DNA of 37,385 nt from Clostridia bacterium (GTDB lineage: Bacteria > Bacillota > Clostridia > Oscillospirales > CAG-382): contig JAGAKP010000033.1 in assembly GCA_017625615.1 (NCBI GenBank), positions 1 through 37,385 on the forward strand, given 5' to 3'. The translations under genes and the position numbers were made by a program. Each line of letters starts with the position of its first letter. Positions within the stretch are counted from its first letter, which is position 1. Below the pieces are notes generated by a model, which was given only the letters and a program-made list of their open reading frames with translations, searched no databases and was not told where the DNA came from. Shown here piece after piece: positions 1-7,696 of the stretch.

Positions 1-2636
1 CGCAGATACTTACCTTCGATACAGATGACGGATACCTTCCTTTGGTGTACGTATGTAACGCAGGCTGGGGCTCCACTCTTAAGACGCAGTATGAAAAAGC
101 GTCTCAGGAGCGTTGGGGATATGAACCCGTTGCTATCATAAACGGTTCTTTCTTTAATATGGAGAGTCATACTCATTTGAGCACTATTATAACCGACGGC
201 AGAATTACCTGTGCTTATACAAGCTATAAGGATACTCTTATAACCTTTGATAACACCGGTAAAATGAAGGTTGTAGACAGTATACTGGATTATAAGCTTT
301 TCGTTAACGGAAAAGAGCTTGTTGGCGCTTTGCGTAATATCAACAAGATCGACTATCCCGACAACGTAAGCGATAAGATATATTATTGGGATTCCGCTTG
401 CGGCTCTATATGTGATTCCGCTGAATTCGGTGAAAAAGGCATTAAGGGCGTTGAAGTACTTTGTAATAAATTAAATAACAGCGAGCTTTCCGTTGGCAAC
501 ACCTTGATGGGCGAGGTAGTTTCCGTAACTGCAAACACTGCAGGCGGTGGCGCTATCGGCAAGGATCAGTTTATTCTTTACGCTAAATCCGGCACTGCTA
601 ACGCAGATGCTCTTACTGCTCTTAAAGCAGGCGCGCAGATAAAGATAGAGGTTAATGAAACTATCGCTGCTTCCAAGGAAACCATGGAAAACTGCTTTAC
701 CGCTATCGCCAACGTAGGCTGGCTGGTAAAGGACGGCGTTGACCAGACTCACAAGGTTTCCACCATCGGTACCCACTCCGTTACTCTTGACAGAGGCTGG
801 ACCGCATTCGGCACCAAGCCTGACGGATCCTTCGTATTCCTTACCTCTACCGACGGCAGCGCAGGAAGCGGCAAGTGCCTCACTCTCCGCGACGTTGCTA
901 AAGTACTTATGGATCTCGGTTGCACCAATGCTGTACGTATGGACGGCGGCGGATCCTCCGCAATGTATCTCAGCAACACCGGCAACGGTGAGCCCGGCTA
1001 TGCACAGTACTCTTCTCGCGGCGTTACTGACTGTATAATGGTAGTTAAAAAGTCTTCCGTTGCTCCTTCTGCGGATCTTAAGAACGCATTGGATGCAGCT
1101 ATAAAGAAGGCAGAGGATATTTACAAGACCGAGCCCGGCGCAACTATCAAAACCGCTATTGACGCAGCAAAGGCTGTTAAGAGCAATGCTAATTCCACCG
1201 AGGGCGATTACAAGGGAGCAATAATGTCAATCGCTTCCGCAGTTTCCGGCAAGCAGGAGCTTAAAGCTCTCGTTTCTAAGGTAGAAGGTATCAAGCGTAC
1301 CGACTACTGCCAGTATGTTCTCGATAATCTTGACGCATCTCTTAAGGCGGCAAAGAAGGTTCTTAACAACAGCAAGGCTACCGATGAGGATTACTCCGCT
1401 GCTTACGCAGACCTTTCCTATTGGTACAACCTTACCGGAAGCCAGCTTTTCAACGTAGCATACGGCAAGGATTACACCACCTCCGCAACCCCCAACGCTT
1501 CTTATCCCGATACCGGCAGTGCTGAGCTTACCGACGGTAAGGAAGGCAACGGAAGCGAAGGCTTCTCTCCCACGTGGACGGGCTTTAACGGCAAGAATTC
1601 TTATGATTTCATCGTAGATCTCGGCGCTAACACCGCCAATATGACCAAGTTCAGCGTTAACGCACTTCAGATCGAAAGCTGGGGTATTCAGCTTCCCAAG
1701 GAAGTTGTTGTTTCCGTTTCCAACGATAAGACCAACTGGACCAAGGTCGGCACTATGAAGCCCGCAGACGGTATTCTCGGCGCAAAGAATAAGGACGGCG
1801 GCTATACTCTGGAGACTACCCTTAACAGCGGCGTTTCCGGCAGATACGTTAAGTTCACCATGACTCCTTATACCACCTTTATCTTTATCGGTGAAATAAG
1901 CGCATTCGCCAAGTACGATACCGTTACCGAGGTAGTAACTCCTCCCGATACCGATACCTCCGAGCCCGAAACCTCTACTCCCGAAATTCCCGAAGTTGAT
2001 GTTTCCGAGATACCCGAGGATGCTACCGTGCTTCAGCAGGTTCCTTTTAACACTGCAATTACTGCAGGAAGCACCACTATCGTAACCGATCTCACCATAC
2101 TTAACGATCTTAACCCCATATGGGCGGCAAATGCACTGCTCAGACCTACCGATAAGGAAGGAGTTTACGAGGTAGTTGAGGTTATCGAAGGCAGCGGTAC
2201 TGCTATCGAGTTTACCTCCGAAATCAAGGAAGGCGATATTGTTCTCGTAGTTCACGGCGACGATCAGAGCGAAGATACCACTTCTATGGAAAACAGAGCA
2301 GCTCTCCTTGCTCTTACCGCAGATGATGTGGTAACCGTTCTCGGCTACAGCATCGAAAACGAGGTAATGGCAGAAAATGCAGTTATTTATTACGGTGCAA
2401 AGACGGATGACGAAACTTCCGAAATCCCCGAGGAATCCGTTCCCGATACCTCCGTTCCCGAGGAATCCGAAGAAAAGGATGAATCCTCCAAGGCAGACGA
2501 ATCCGTTGCAGACGTTTCCGAGGACGGAGACGATGAGGGCGGCAACACCGTGCTTATCATCAGCATCATCGTTGCAATAATAGCAGTCGTTGCAGTTGTT
2601 GCAGTAGTTGTAGTTCTTAAAAAGAATAAAGCGTAA
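1..2636 (+). CDS. Phosphodiester glycosidase surface protein with discoidin domain, 5' end missing
   Basis: The reading frame is open from the first full codon (base 3), so the true start lies upstream; the TTG at 42 is only an internal codon. The N-terminal part matches the phosphodiester glycosidase (NAGPA-like, PF09992) fold: an IINGSFF segment near base 150 and the hallmark MDGGGSSAMY near base 940. This family removes sugar residues from phosphodiester links. A helical FIVAR-like spacer follows (about 1070-1430), then a discoidin / F5-8 type C domain (about 1455-1915, with SATPNASYPDTG and LTDG), a Pro/Glu/Ser/Thr linker, a domain at about 2050-2400 that is also found in the last gene of the window, an acidic linker, and a C-terminal membrane helix followed by KKNKA. 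It is therefore a cell-surface, membrane-anchored enzyme. Lysine is mostly AAG, as in the other apparently highly expressed genes here. The exact glycan substrate is unknown. Confidence 0.88.
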   Translation, partial: QILTFDTDDGYLPLVYVCNAGWGSTLKTQYEKASQERWGYEPVAIINGSFFNMESHTHLSTIITDGRITCAYTSYKDTLITFDNTGKMKVVDSILDYKLFVNGKELVGALRNINKIDYPDNVSDKIYYWDSACGSICDSAEFGEKGIKGVEVLCNKLNNSELSVGNTLMGEVVSVTANTAGGGAIGKDQFILYAKSGTANADALTALKAGAQIKIEVNETIAASKETMENCFTAIANVGWLVKDGVDQTHKVSTIGTHSVTLDRGWTAFGTKPDGSFVFLTSTDGSAGSGKCLTLRDVAKVLMDLGCTNAVRMDGGGSSAMYLSNTGNGEPGYAQYSSRGVTDCIMVVKKSSVAPSADLKNALDAAIKKAEDIYKTEPGATIKTAIDAAKAVKSNANSTEGDYKGAIMSIASAVSGKQELKALVSKVEGIKRTDYCQYVLDNLDASLKAAKKVLNNSKATDEDYSAAYADLSYWYNLTGSQLFNVAYGKDYTTSATPNASYPDTGSAELTDGKEGNGSEGFSPTWTGFNGKNSYDFIVDLGANTANMTKFSVNALQIESWGIQLPKEVVVSVSNDKTNWTKVGTMKPADGILGAKNKDGGYTLETTLNSGVSGRYVKFTMTPYTTFIFIGEISAFAKYDTVTEVVTPPDTDTSEPETSTPEIPEVDVSEIPEDATVLQQVPFNTAITAGSTTIVTDLTILNDLNPIWAANALLRPTDKEGVYEVVEVIEGSGTAIEFTSEIKEGDIVLVVHGDDQSEDTTSMENRAALLALTADDVVTVLGYSIENEVMAENAVIYYGAKTDDETSEIPEESVPDTSVPEESEEKDESSKADESVADVSEDGDDEGGNTVLIISIIVAIIAVVAVVAVVVVLKKNKA

Positions 2637-2651
2637 TTTATTACGGTACGT

Positions 2652-2684
2652 ACCGCATCTCCTTTGGAGGTGCGGTATTTTTTT
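2652..2684 (+). terminator. Rho-independent terminator after the glycosidase gene
   Basis: An 11-bp stem (ACCGCATCTCC with GGAGGTGCGGT, one G-U pair, loop TTT) is followed by a run of seven T. It lies just after the TAA stop and separates the glycosidase from sigK. Confidence 0.9.
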
Positions 2685-2723
2685 GTCCGCTTTTCCGTAT
2701 AATTACGGGAGGTGATATAAACA

Positions 2724-3419
2724 ATGCTTACCGCTATCGGATTTTTCTTTTCCCGCATAGTATGTATGTTTTTGCGCGTTTCGGGCGGAAACAATTTCCC
2801 GCCGCCCCTTTCCGCCAAGGAGGAAAAATATTATTTCGCTTTGGCACGTCAGGGCGACCTTTCCGCAAGAAATACGTTGATCGAGCACAACCTTCGGCTC
2901 GTAGCCCATATCGTAAAAAAGTATTATTCCTCTTATCCCGATCAGGACGATCTCGTTTCCATCGGTACCATAGGACTGATCAAGGCTATCGATACCTTCG
3001 ATACGTCCAACGGCGCACGCTTTGCCACCTACGCGGGTAAGTGTCTGCAAAACGAAATTCTTATGTACTTCCGCTCCCGTAAAAAATTGGCAGGGGAGGT
3101 CAGCATCGAAGAGCCCGTTGACGTGGATAAGGACGGAAACCCGCTCACGTATATGGATATAATAAGCACGGACGAGGATATGATAGAGGAAATAGAAACA
3201 CGCATCCGCTCATCTGCCGCCTATAAAGCCATAAACAAGGTGCTTACACCCCGCGAGCGCACCATAATCCTTTTGCGTTACGGTCTTACGGAGCAGGGCA
3301 GGGTGTACGCCCAAAGAGAGGTGGCGGAAAAAATGGGAATATCCCGTTCATACGTTTCCCGTCTGGAAAAGGGTGCTTTGGAAAAGCTGTGCGAGTATAT
3401 GACGAAGCACAGGATTTAA
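2724..3419 (+). CDS. sigK: RNA polymerase sporulation sigma factor, pro-sigma-K
   Basis: The 231-residue product is a sigma-70 family factor. Residues 1-20 are hydrophobic, followed by FPPPLS; this matches the membrane-binding pro-sequence of sigma-K, which is removed in the mother cell late in sporulation. Region 2 is clear (IEHNLRLVAHIVKKYY and DLVSIGTIGLIKAIDTFD), and region 4 ends with an HTH that includes MGISRSYVSRLEKGAL. The start is supported by GGGAGGTGAT at about 2708-2717. The gene is continuous, with no skin-type insertion. A TATAAT at 2698-2703 lies too close to the start to be a convincing promoter, and I see no clear sigma-E box. Sigma-E is close in sequence but lacks the FPxPLS junction, so sigma-K is preferred. 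It implies that the organism forms, or recently formed, endospores. Confidence 0.9.
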   Translation: MLTAIGFFFSRIVCMFLRVSGGNNFPPPLSAKEEKYYFALARQGDLSARNTLIEHNLRLVAHIVKKYYSSYPDQDDLVSIGTIGLIKAIDTFDTSNGARFATYAGKCLQNEILMYFRSRKKLAGEVSIEEPVDVDKDGNPLTYMDIISTDEDMIEEIETRIRSSAAYKAINKVLTPRERTIILLRYGLTEQGRVYAQREVAEKMGISRSYVSRLEKGALEKLCEYMTKHRI

Positions 3420-3441
3420 TTGAACTGATTTTAAAAAACGC

Positions 3442-3470
3442 TTGAAAAGACCGACGTTGTATAGTATAAT
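3442..3470 (+). promoter_or_regulatory. Sigma-A promoter of the 3503-7271 operon
   Basis: TTGAAA (3442-3447) and a perfect TATAAT (3465-3470) are 17 bases apart, 32 bases upstream of the first ATG. Confidence 0.85.
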
Positions 3471-3502
3471 CACTTATATAAATATAAAAAGGAATTGGTA
3501 TT

Positions 3503-3997
3503 ATGATACCTTATTTATCAGTACTTCTGTTGAGCATGGTTCCCGTGCTTGAGCTTCGCGCCGCGTTGCCGTTGGGACTTTTGTATTACGATATGAACCC
3601 CGTTGTGGCGTTTTTGCTTTCATTTATCGGAAATATGCTACCCGTACCCTTCTTGGTGGTATGGGGCAGACAGGTGCTTGAATGGCTGGCATCCTTTAAA
3701 ACTATCGGAGGCCCCTTCCGTTGGATACTTCGTCTCGGTGAAAAAAAAGTTGCAAAGATGCACCGCACACTGTTTTTGGGACTTTTACTTTTCGTTGCAA
3801 TTCCCCTTCCCGGTACGGGCGCGTGGACGGGCGCACTTATTGCTCTTACTTTAAACCTCAAGCTTAAAAAGGCTATTCCTCCCATCGCTTTGGGCGTGTT
3901 TGTTGCGGGAATAATAGTTGCCATCGCATCTTTTGCGGGCGGCGGCTTGGCAGACCTTTTCGTTTCGGACAGATTAATAGACATTTTCAATAAATGA
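3503..3997 (+). CDS. Small multidrug export family membrane protein (COG2426-like)
   Basis: The product has 164 residues and is strongly hydrophobic with about four to five membrane segments. Two features fit the Sm_multidrug_ex family (PF06695): an early ELRAALPLGLLYY and a central PLPGTGAWTGALIA. Despite the family name, the transport substrate is not established. AAAAAGGA about nine bases upstream supports the ATG. It is the first gene of the operon; its TGA overlaps an ATG at 3994, but the next gene probably starts at 4012. Its link to the sugar genes downstream is by position only. Confidence 0.85.
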   Translation: MIPYLSVLLLSMVPVLELRAALPLGLLYYDMNPVVAFLLSFIGNMLPVPFLVVWGRQVLEWLASFKTIGGPFRWILRLGEKKVAKMHRTLFLGLLLFVAIPLPGTGAWTGALIALTLNLKLKKAIPPIALGVFVAGIIVAIASFAGGGLADLFVSDRLIDIFNK

Positions 3998-4011
3998 AAG
4001 GACGTTTGAAT

Positions 4012-5541
4012 ATGAAAAAAAGAGTACTCGCTTTTTCCCTTTTCCTTCTTATGCTTGCCCTTTCTCTGTGCGCTTGTAACGTAGAGGGAAATGATAATTC
4101 AGGCAACGTTTCCGAGGGAACCGGCGGCAACACCTTTTTCGGTCTTGCACTGCCCGAGGACCTGAATTATAAGGGCCGTACAGTAAAGGTGCTTTCAACC
4201 TCCACCAACGACGATTGGTCTTATCAGATCCAGCCCGCTTCCAATCCCAATTACTCCGCAGATACCGCTTCGGGTATCGTTACCGCAGCGGCAGAGCGTA
4301 CCAGATTGGTTGAGGAAAGACTTGGCGTAAATATCGAAGAGGAAGTAGTATACACCTCTAACCGCTACGGCGGCTAGATGTATCAGCGCATTATCTCCGA
4401 TATGGCTATCGGCAAGGGCGATTACCTTTTCTGTATGCCCGCCTCCACTGAAGCGGCAATGCTTTCCACCGAGGGCGTGCTTCTCGATCTTACTACGGTT
4501 GAAACTCTCGATATCACAAAGCCTTGGTGGTCTCAGTCCTTTAACGAAAAGGTATCTATTGCGGGAAGCGTGTATTTCACCATCGGCGATATCGGCTACG
4601 TAAATAAGAATGCAACCCTTTTCGTTGCCTTCAACAAGGCAATGGTAGAGGAAAACCACCTTGCAGAGGATTACGGTTACGCTTCTCTTTACGAAATGGT
4701 TGACGAGGGCGCGTGGACTCAGGACGTTATGTTCGCTATGTCCAAGGCAGTTTATCAGGATCTTAACGAAAACAACAAGTCCGACGTCGGCGATATCCTC
4801 GGTTTTGCACAGCAGGACGGCGTTATTGCCTGCTTGCTTTCCGGCGCGGGCGAGACCATCGCTACTCCCGACGCAGACGGATACCCTTCACTTACCATAA
4901 AGAACGAGCGCGCTATTTCTCTTATTTCCGACGCGCAGGAGTTCTTGCAGAACCCCCAGAGCGGCTTTATTTCCGCAAACGATTACTTTAACGTGTCCGG
5001 CGTCCCCGTTTCCGACGTTATCGTGCCCGAATTCAAGGCAGACCGTCTGCTGTTCCTTATGGAGGCGGTGCTTAACCTTCCTCTCCTCCGCGATATGGAA
5101 AACGATTTCGGCGTGCTTCCCACTCCCAAGTACGATAAGGAGCAGGAGGAATACTTCTCCCGTATCGGCGGCTGGTCTTGCGATACCATTTGCATTCCCT
5201 CCTTCGTTGAGGGCGAGGATCTTGAGGTTGCAGGCTACGTTCTTGACGCACTCGGAGCCGCATCCCGCGCAAATCTCAACTACGTATATTACGAGCAGAC
5301 GCTTCAATATCAGATCTCCCGCGATGACGAATCTATGCGTATGCTCGATATAATCTTTGAATCCCGCATCCCCGATATGTGTGAGATCTACCGTTGGGGT
5401 ACAATGTACGATACCGTTATCGGTATGTACAAGGCAGGCAAGGATACCTTCGTTTCCGCTTATGAAAAGGCAGAGCCCGGTACCATAGAGGAAATGGAAC
5501 AGACGATAGAAATATTTAAGTCACTCCAAGAGAACGACTGA
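4012..5541 (+). pseudogene. Extracellular solute-binding lipoprotein (ABC family 1 type), interrupted by TAG at 4375
   Basis: The gene reads as a normal substrate-binding lipoprotein of roughly 509 codons. It has a KKR start, a hydrophobic signal and a lipobox LCAC (Cys about residue 23), then a periplasmic-binding fold typical of family 1 sugar-binding proteins (KGRTVKVLSTS, later GKGDYLFCMPAS and IGGWSCDTICIPSF). An in-frame TAG at 4375-4377 cuts it after residue 121, and translation could only resume at the adjacent ATG at 4378, which has no ribosome binding site. The two halves are in the same frame with no length change, so one substitution (for example GAG to TAG) is enough to explain it. 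TAG is also the ordinary stop of ispD and ispF in this window, which argues against recoding. No permease or ATPase genes are nearby. The start at 4012 is preferred over 3994 because of AAAGGA upstream and the signal-peptide layout. Confidence 0.8.
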
Positions 5542-5555
5542 AAGGATAAATAATT

Positions 5556-6413
5556 ATGGAAAAAAGATTTTCGATCGGCGTTATGACCGATTCCTTCAAG
5601 AAACCCTTCTTTGAAGCACTTGACAAGGCCGTTGAGGTTGGCGCGCAGGGCATTCAGCTTTACGTGGTAGAGGGCGAAATGTCCTACAAGACCTTTGACG
5701 ACGAAAAGATCAAGGCTGTTAACGATGCACTTGCCGCACATAATCTGGTAGTTTCCGCAGTTTGCGGTGACTTCGGCGGTCACGGCTTTGCTACCGAGGA
5801 AGAAAACGCTTGGAAGATTCCCGCTTCCAAGGAGGTTGCCCTTCTTGCAAAGAAGCTTGGCAGCTCCGTCGTTACCACCCATATCGGCTGCGTTCCCGAC
5901 GATAAGAATTCCGAAGAATACGTACGTATGAAGAACGCTTGTAAGGATATGGGCGATTACGCCGCTTCTATCGGCGTTACCTTCGCTATCGAGACCGGTC
6001 CCGAAAAGGCAACCGTTCTTGCAGATTTCATCCGCGACGTAGACAGCAAGGGTATCGGCGTAAACCTCGACCCCGCAAACCTTATAATGGTTACCGGTGA
6101 CGATCCCGTTCAGGCTGTATATACTCTTAAGGACTTTATCGTACATACCCACGCAAAGGACGGTATTATGATCAAGCAGACCGATCCCAAGATAATCTAC
6201 ACCTTCTTTGCAGAAGGCGGTATCGAGGATATGCGTATGTCCGATTACTTCCTTGAGCTTCCTCTCGGCGAAGGCAAGGTAGATTTCGACGCGTACCTCA
6301 ACGCTCTTACCGATATCGGCTTCAAGGGCTTCCTCACCATCGAGCGTGAGTGCGGTGCAGATCCTTACGCAGATATTCTTAAGGCGGCAGACTTCCTCAG
6401 AAGCAAAATATAA
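5556..6413 (+). CDS. Sugar phosphate isomerase/epimerase (xylose-isomerase-like TIM barrel)
   Basis: The 285-residue product fits the AP-endonuclease 2 / xylose isomerase-like TIM barrel family (PF01261). Metal-ligand positions can be seen as the Glu in FAIETGPE, the Asp/Asn in GVNLDPANL, the His in IVHTHAKDG and the late Glu in FLTIERE. These enzymes isomerise or epimerise sugars and inositols; the exact substrate cannot be read here. It follows the solute-binding gene by 14 bases with GAAAGGA as binding site, and is followed by a Gfo/Idh/MocA dehydrogenase, a pairing common in inositol and keto-sugar catabolism. Confidence 0.85.
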   Translation: MEKRFSIGVMTDSFKKPFFEALDKAVEVGAQGIQLYVVEGEMSYKTFDDEKIKAVNDALAAHNLVVSAVCGDFGGHGFATEEENAWKIPASKEVALLAKKLGSSVVTTHIGCVPDDKNSEEYVRMKNACKDMGDYAASIGVTFAIETGPEKATVLADFIRDVDSKGIGVNLDPANLIMVTGDDPVQAVYTLKDFIVHTHAKDGIMIKQTDPKIIYTFFAEGGIEDMRMSDYFLELPLGEGKVDFDAYLNALTDIGFKGFLTIERECGADPYADILKAADFLRSKI

Positions 6414-6431
6414 AAACGGGGGTATATAAAA

Positions 6432-7271
6432 ATGGCAAAAAAGATTGGTTTTATAGATTATTATCTTGATGAATGGCACGCACTTAATTATCCTCAGTTT
6501 ATCAAGGATGCTACCGACGGCGAATTTGAAGTAGCATACGCTTATGCTGAAATGGATAAGCCCGGCGGAATGACCACCGATCAGTGGTGCGAAAAGTACG
6601 GCGTACAGCGTCTTGACAGTATCGACGAGGTAGTTGAAAAGAGTGATTGCATCATCGTTCTTTCTCCCGATAACCCCGAGCGTCACTGGGATCTTTGCCA
6701 GAAGCCTCTCAGCAGCGGAAAACGCGTATACGTAGACAAGACCTTCGCTCTGGAAAAATCCACCGCAGAGGCTCTTGTAAAGCTTGCAGAAGACAATAAT
6801 ACTCCTTTCTTCTCTACCTCCGCTCTCCGCTTTGCAGATGAATTGAAGGACGTAGACAGAGAAGGCATCTGCTTCATCAATTCCCGCGGACCCGGCAATT
6901 TTGATACTTATTCTATCCATCAGATCGAGCCTATCGTTGTTCTTATGGGCAGCAAGGCAAAGAGAATTATGTCCGTAGGCAGCGGTAAGTACGAAAGCAT
7001 GGTTATCGAATTCGAGGATAACAGAAGCATCGTTATGTCCCACTACGGCTGGACCAACGTGGATTTCAGTATGCTGGTCAACTATGAGGACGGCAGAACC
7101 GTTTCTATTCCTCAGATGAGCAATACCTTCCCCAACTTTATAAAGGCTATGTGCGATTTCTTCAAGACCGGCGATATCAAAGCCGCTCACGACGAAACCG
7201 TAGCTATAATGGGTATTATTGAGGCAGGTAATAAGGCACTGGCTAACCCCAACACCTGGATCGAAATCTAA
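6432..7271 (+). CDS. Gfo/Idh/MocA family oxidoreductase
   Basis: The 279-residue product has the size and order of a short Gfo/Idh/MocA NAD(P)-dependent sugar dehydrogenase: an N-terminal Rossmann-like half with DCIIVLSPDNPERHWDL, then GKRVYVDKTFA, which holds the family's catalytic Lys motif (EKP-like; here DKT). The C-terminal half is the alpha/beta substrate domain (QIEPIVVLMGS, FEDNRSIVMSHYGW). The usual N-terminal GxGxxG is replaced by KKIGFIDYYLDEWH, so cofactor binding may be weak or altered. GGGGG just upstream supports the ATG. It is the last gene of the operon. A sugar or polyol oxidation role next to the isomerase is inferred. Confidence 0.8.
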   Translation: MAKKIGFIDYYLDEWHALNYPQFIKDATDGEFEVAYAYAEMDKPGGMTTDQWCEKYGVQRLDSIDEVVEKSDCIIVLSPDNPERHWDLCQKPLSSGKRVYVDKTFALEKSTAEALVKLAEDNNTPFFSTSALRFADELKDVDREGICFINSRGPGNFDTYSIHQIEPIVVLMGSKAKRIMSVGSGKYESMVIEFEDNRSIVMSHYGWTNVDFSMLVNYEDGRTVSIPQMSNTFPNFIKAMCDFFKTGDIKAAHDETVAIMGIIEAGNKALANPNTWIEI

Positions 7272-7349
7272 AAGGGCTTAAGCATTCGGCGCAGACCGAA
7301 AAACGCAAAATGAATGTGAAAAGTTCAGTTTAGTAAGCTTCCATTTGTA

Positions 7350-7420
7350 GGGCGGGTGGCTTATCCGGGGTCCCCAAAAAAATGCGAATAGCATTTTTTC
7401 GGGGCGCCCCTTGCCCCGCC
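7350..7420. repeat. GC-rich nested inverted repeat, REP/MITE-like
   Basis: Three nested stems are visible: GGCGGG (7351-7356) with CCCGCC (7415-7420); GGGG (7367-7370) with CCCC (7407-7410); and CCCC then A6TGC (7372-7385) with GCAT6 then GGGG (7391-7404), around the loop GAATA. It lies between convergent genes, contains no ORF and is more GC-rich than the surrounding spacer. A dispersed palindromic element is plausible but needs other copies in the genome. Confidence 0.6.
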
Positions 7421-7441
7421 GAACACCAATATTAAAAGGAA

Positions 7442-7471
7442 AACTTCCGTAGAAAAATATCTACGGAAGTT
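7442..7471 (-). terminator. Terminator of the 15-gene minus-strand operon, probably bidirectional
   Basis: A perfect 12-bp stem (AACTTCCGTAGA / TCTACGGAAGTT, six-base loop) is followed on the minus strand by TTCCTTTTAAT and on the plus strand by CTTTCATTATT. It lies between the convergent Gfo/Idh and folD genes. Confidence 0.75.
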
Positions 7472-7662
7472 CTTTCATTATTATTGCGTTTTTCTATAAA
7501 TTTTCACGCGGTAGGCAGTAGGTTACTACAGCTCTACGCGCGTGAAAATTCATTCTGCATCCAAATGCGTCAGCCCTTGCTTCAATCAGACTTTGTGGAC
7601 TACAGACGATAGATTTCGAAAATGACTATTACGGTTTTTTGCTCCGCAAAAAACTTCCATAG
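7472..7662 (-). other. Non-coding, structured 3' region downstream of folD
   Basis: No gene is visible here apart from a 24-codon minus-strand ORF without support. Two strong inverted repeats are present: AATTTTCACGCG (7499-7510) with CGCGTGAAAATT (7539-7550), whose interior repeats GTAG twice and CTAC twice in pairing order; and GTTTTTTGC (7634-7642) with GCAAAAAAC (7646-7654). Read on the minus strand these would form the long 3' UTR of folD, ending at the terminator at 7442-7471. It could be a 3'-end-derived small RNA or a copy of a dispersed element. Confidence 0.45.
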
Positions 7663-7696
7663 TTTCTCGTTTCTCGTTTATCGTTCCTCGTTTTCG
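7663..7696. repeat. Degenerate 7-bp tandem repeat across the folD stop codon
   Basis: On the plus strand TTTCTCG, TTTCTCG, TTTATCG, TTCCTCG and TTTTCG follow each other without gaps. The folD stop (7678-7680) and its last five codons (ENEER) lie inside the array. Confidence 0.7.

Noticed and set aside
1227..2255. Minus-strand ORF (342 codons) inside the glycosidase gene
   Set aside because: It is a shadow frame over FIVAR and discoidin domains, without a start signal.
2698..2703. TATAAT as a sigK promoter
   Set aside because: It would start transcription inside the ribosome binding site and has no -35 partner.
4375..4377. TAG as a recoded sense codon
   Set aside because: ispD and ispF in the same window end with TAG, and no pyrrolysine genes are visible; a nonsense mutation is simpler.
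5460..7190. Minus-strand ORF (576 codons) opposite the isomerase and oxidoreductase
   Set aside because: It is a shadow of two strongly coded plus-strand genes.
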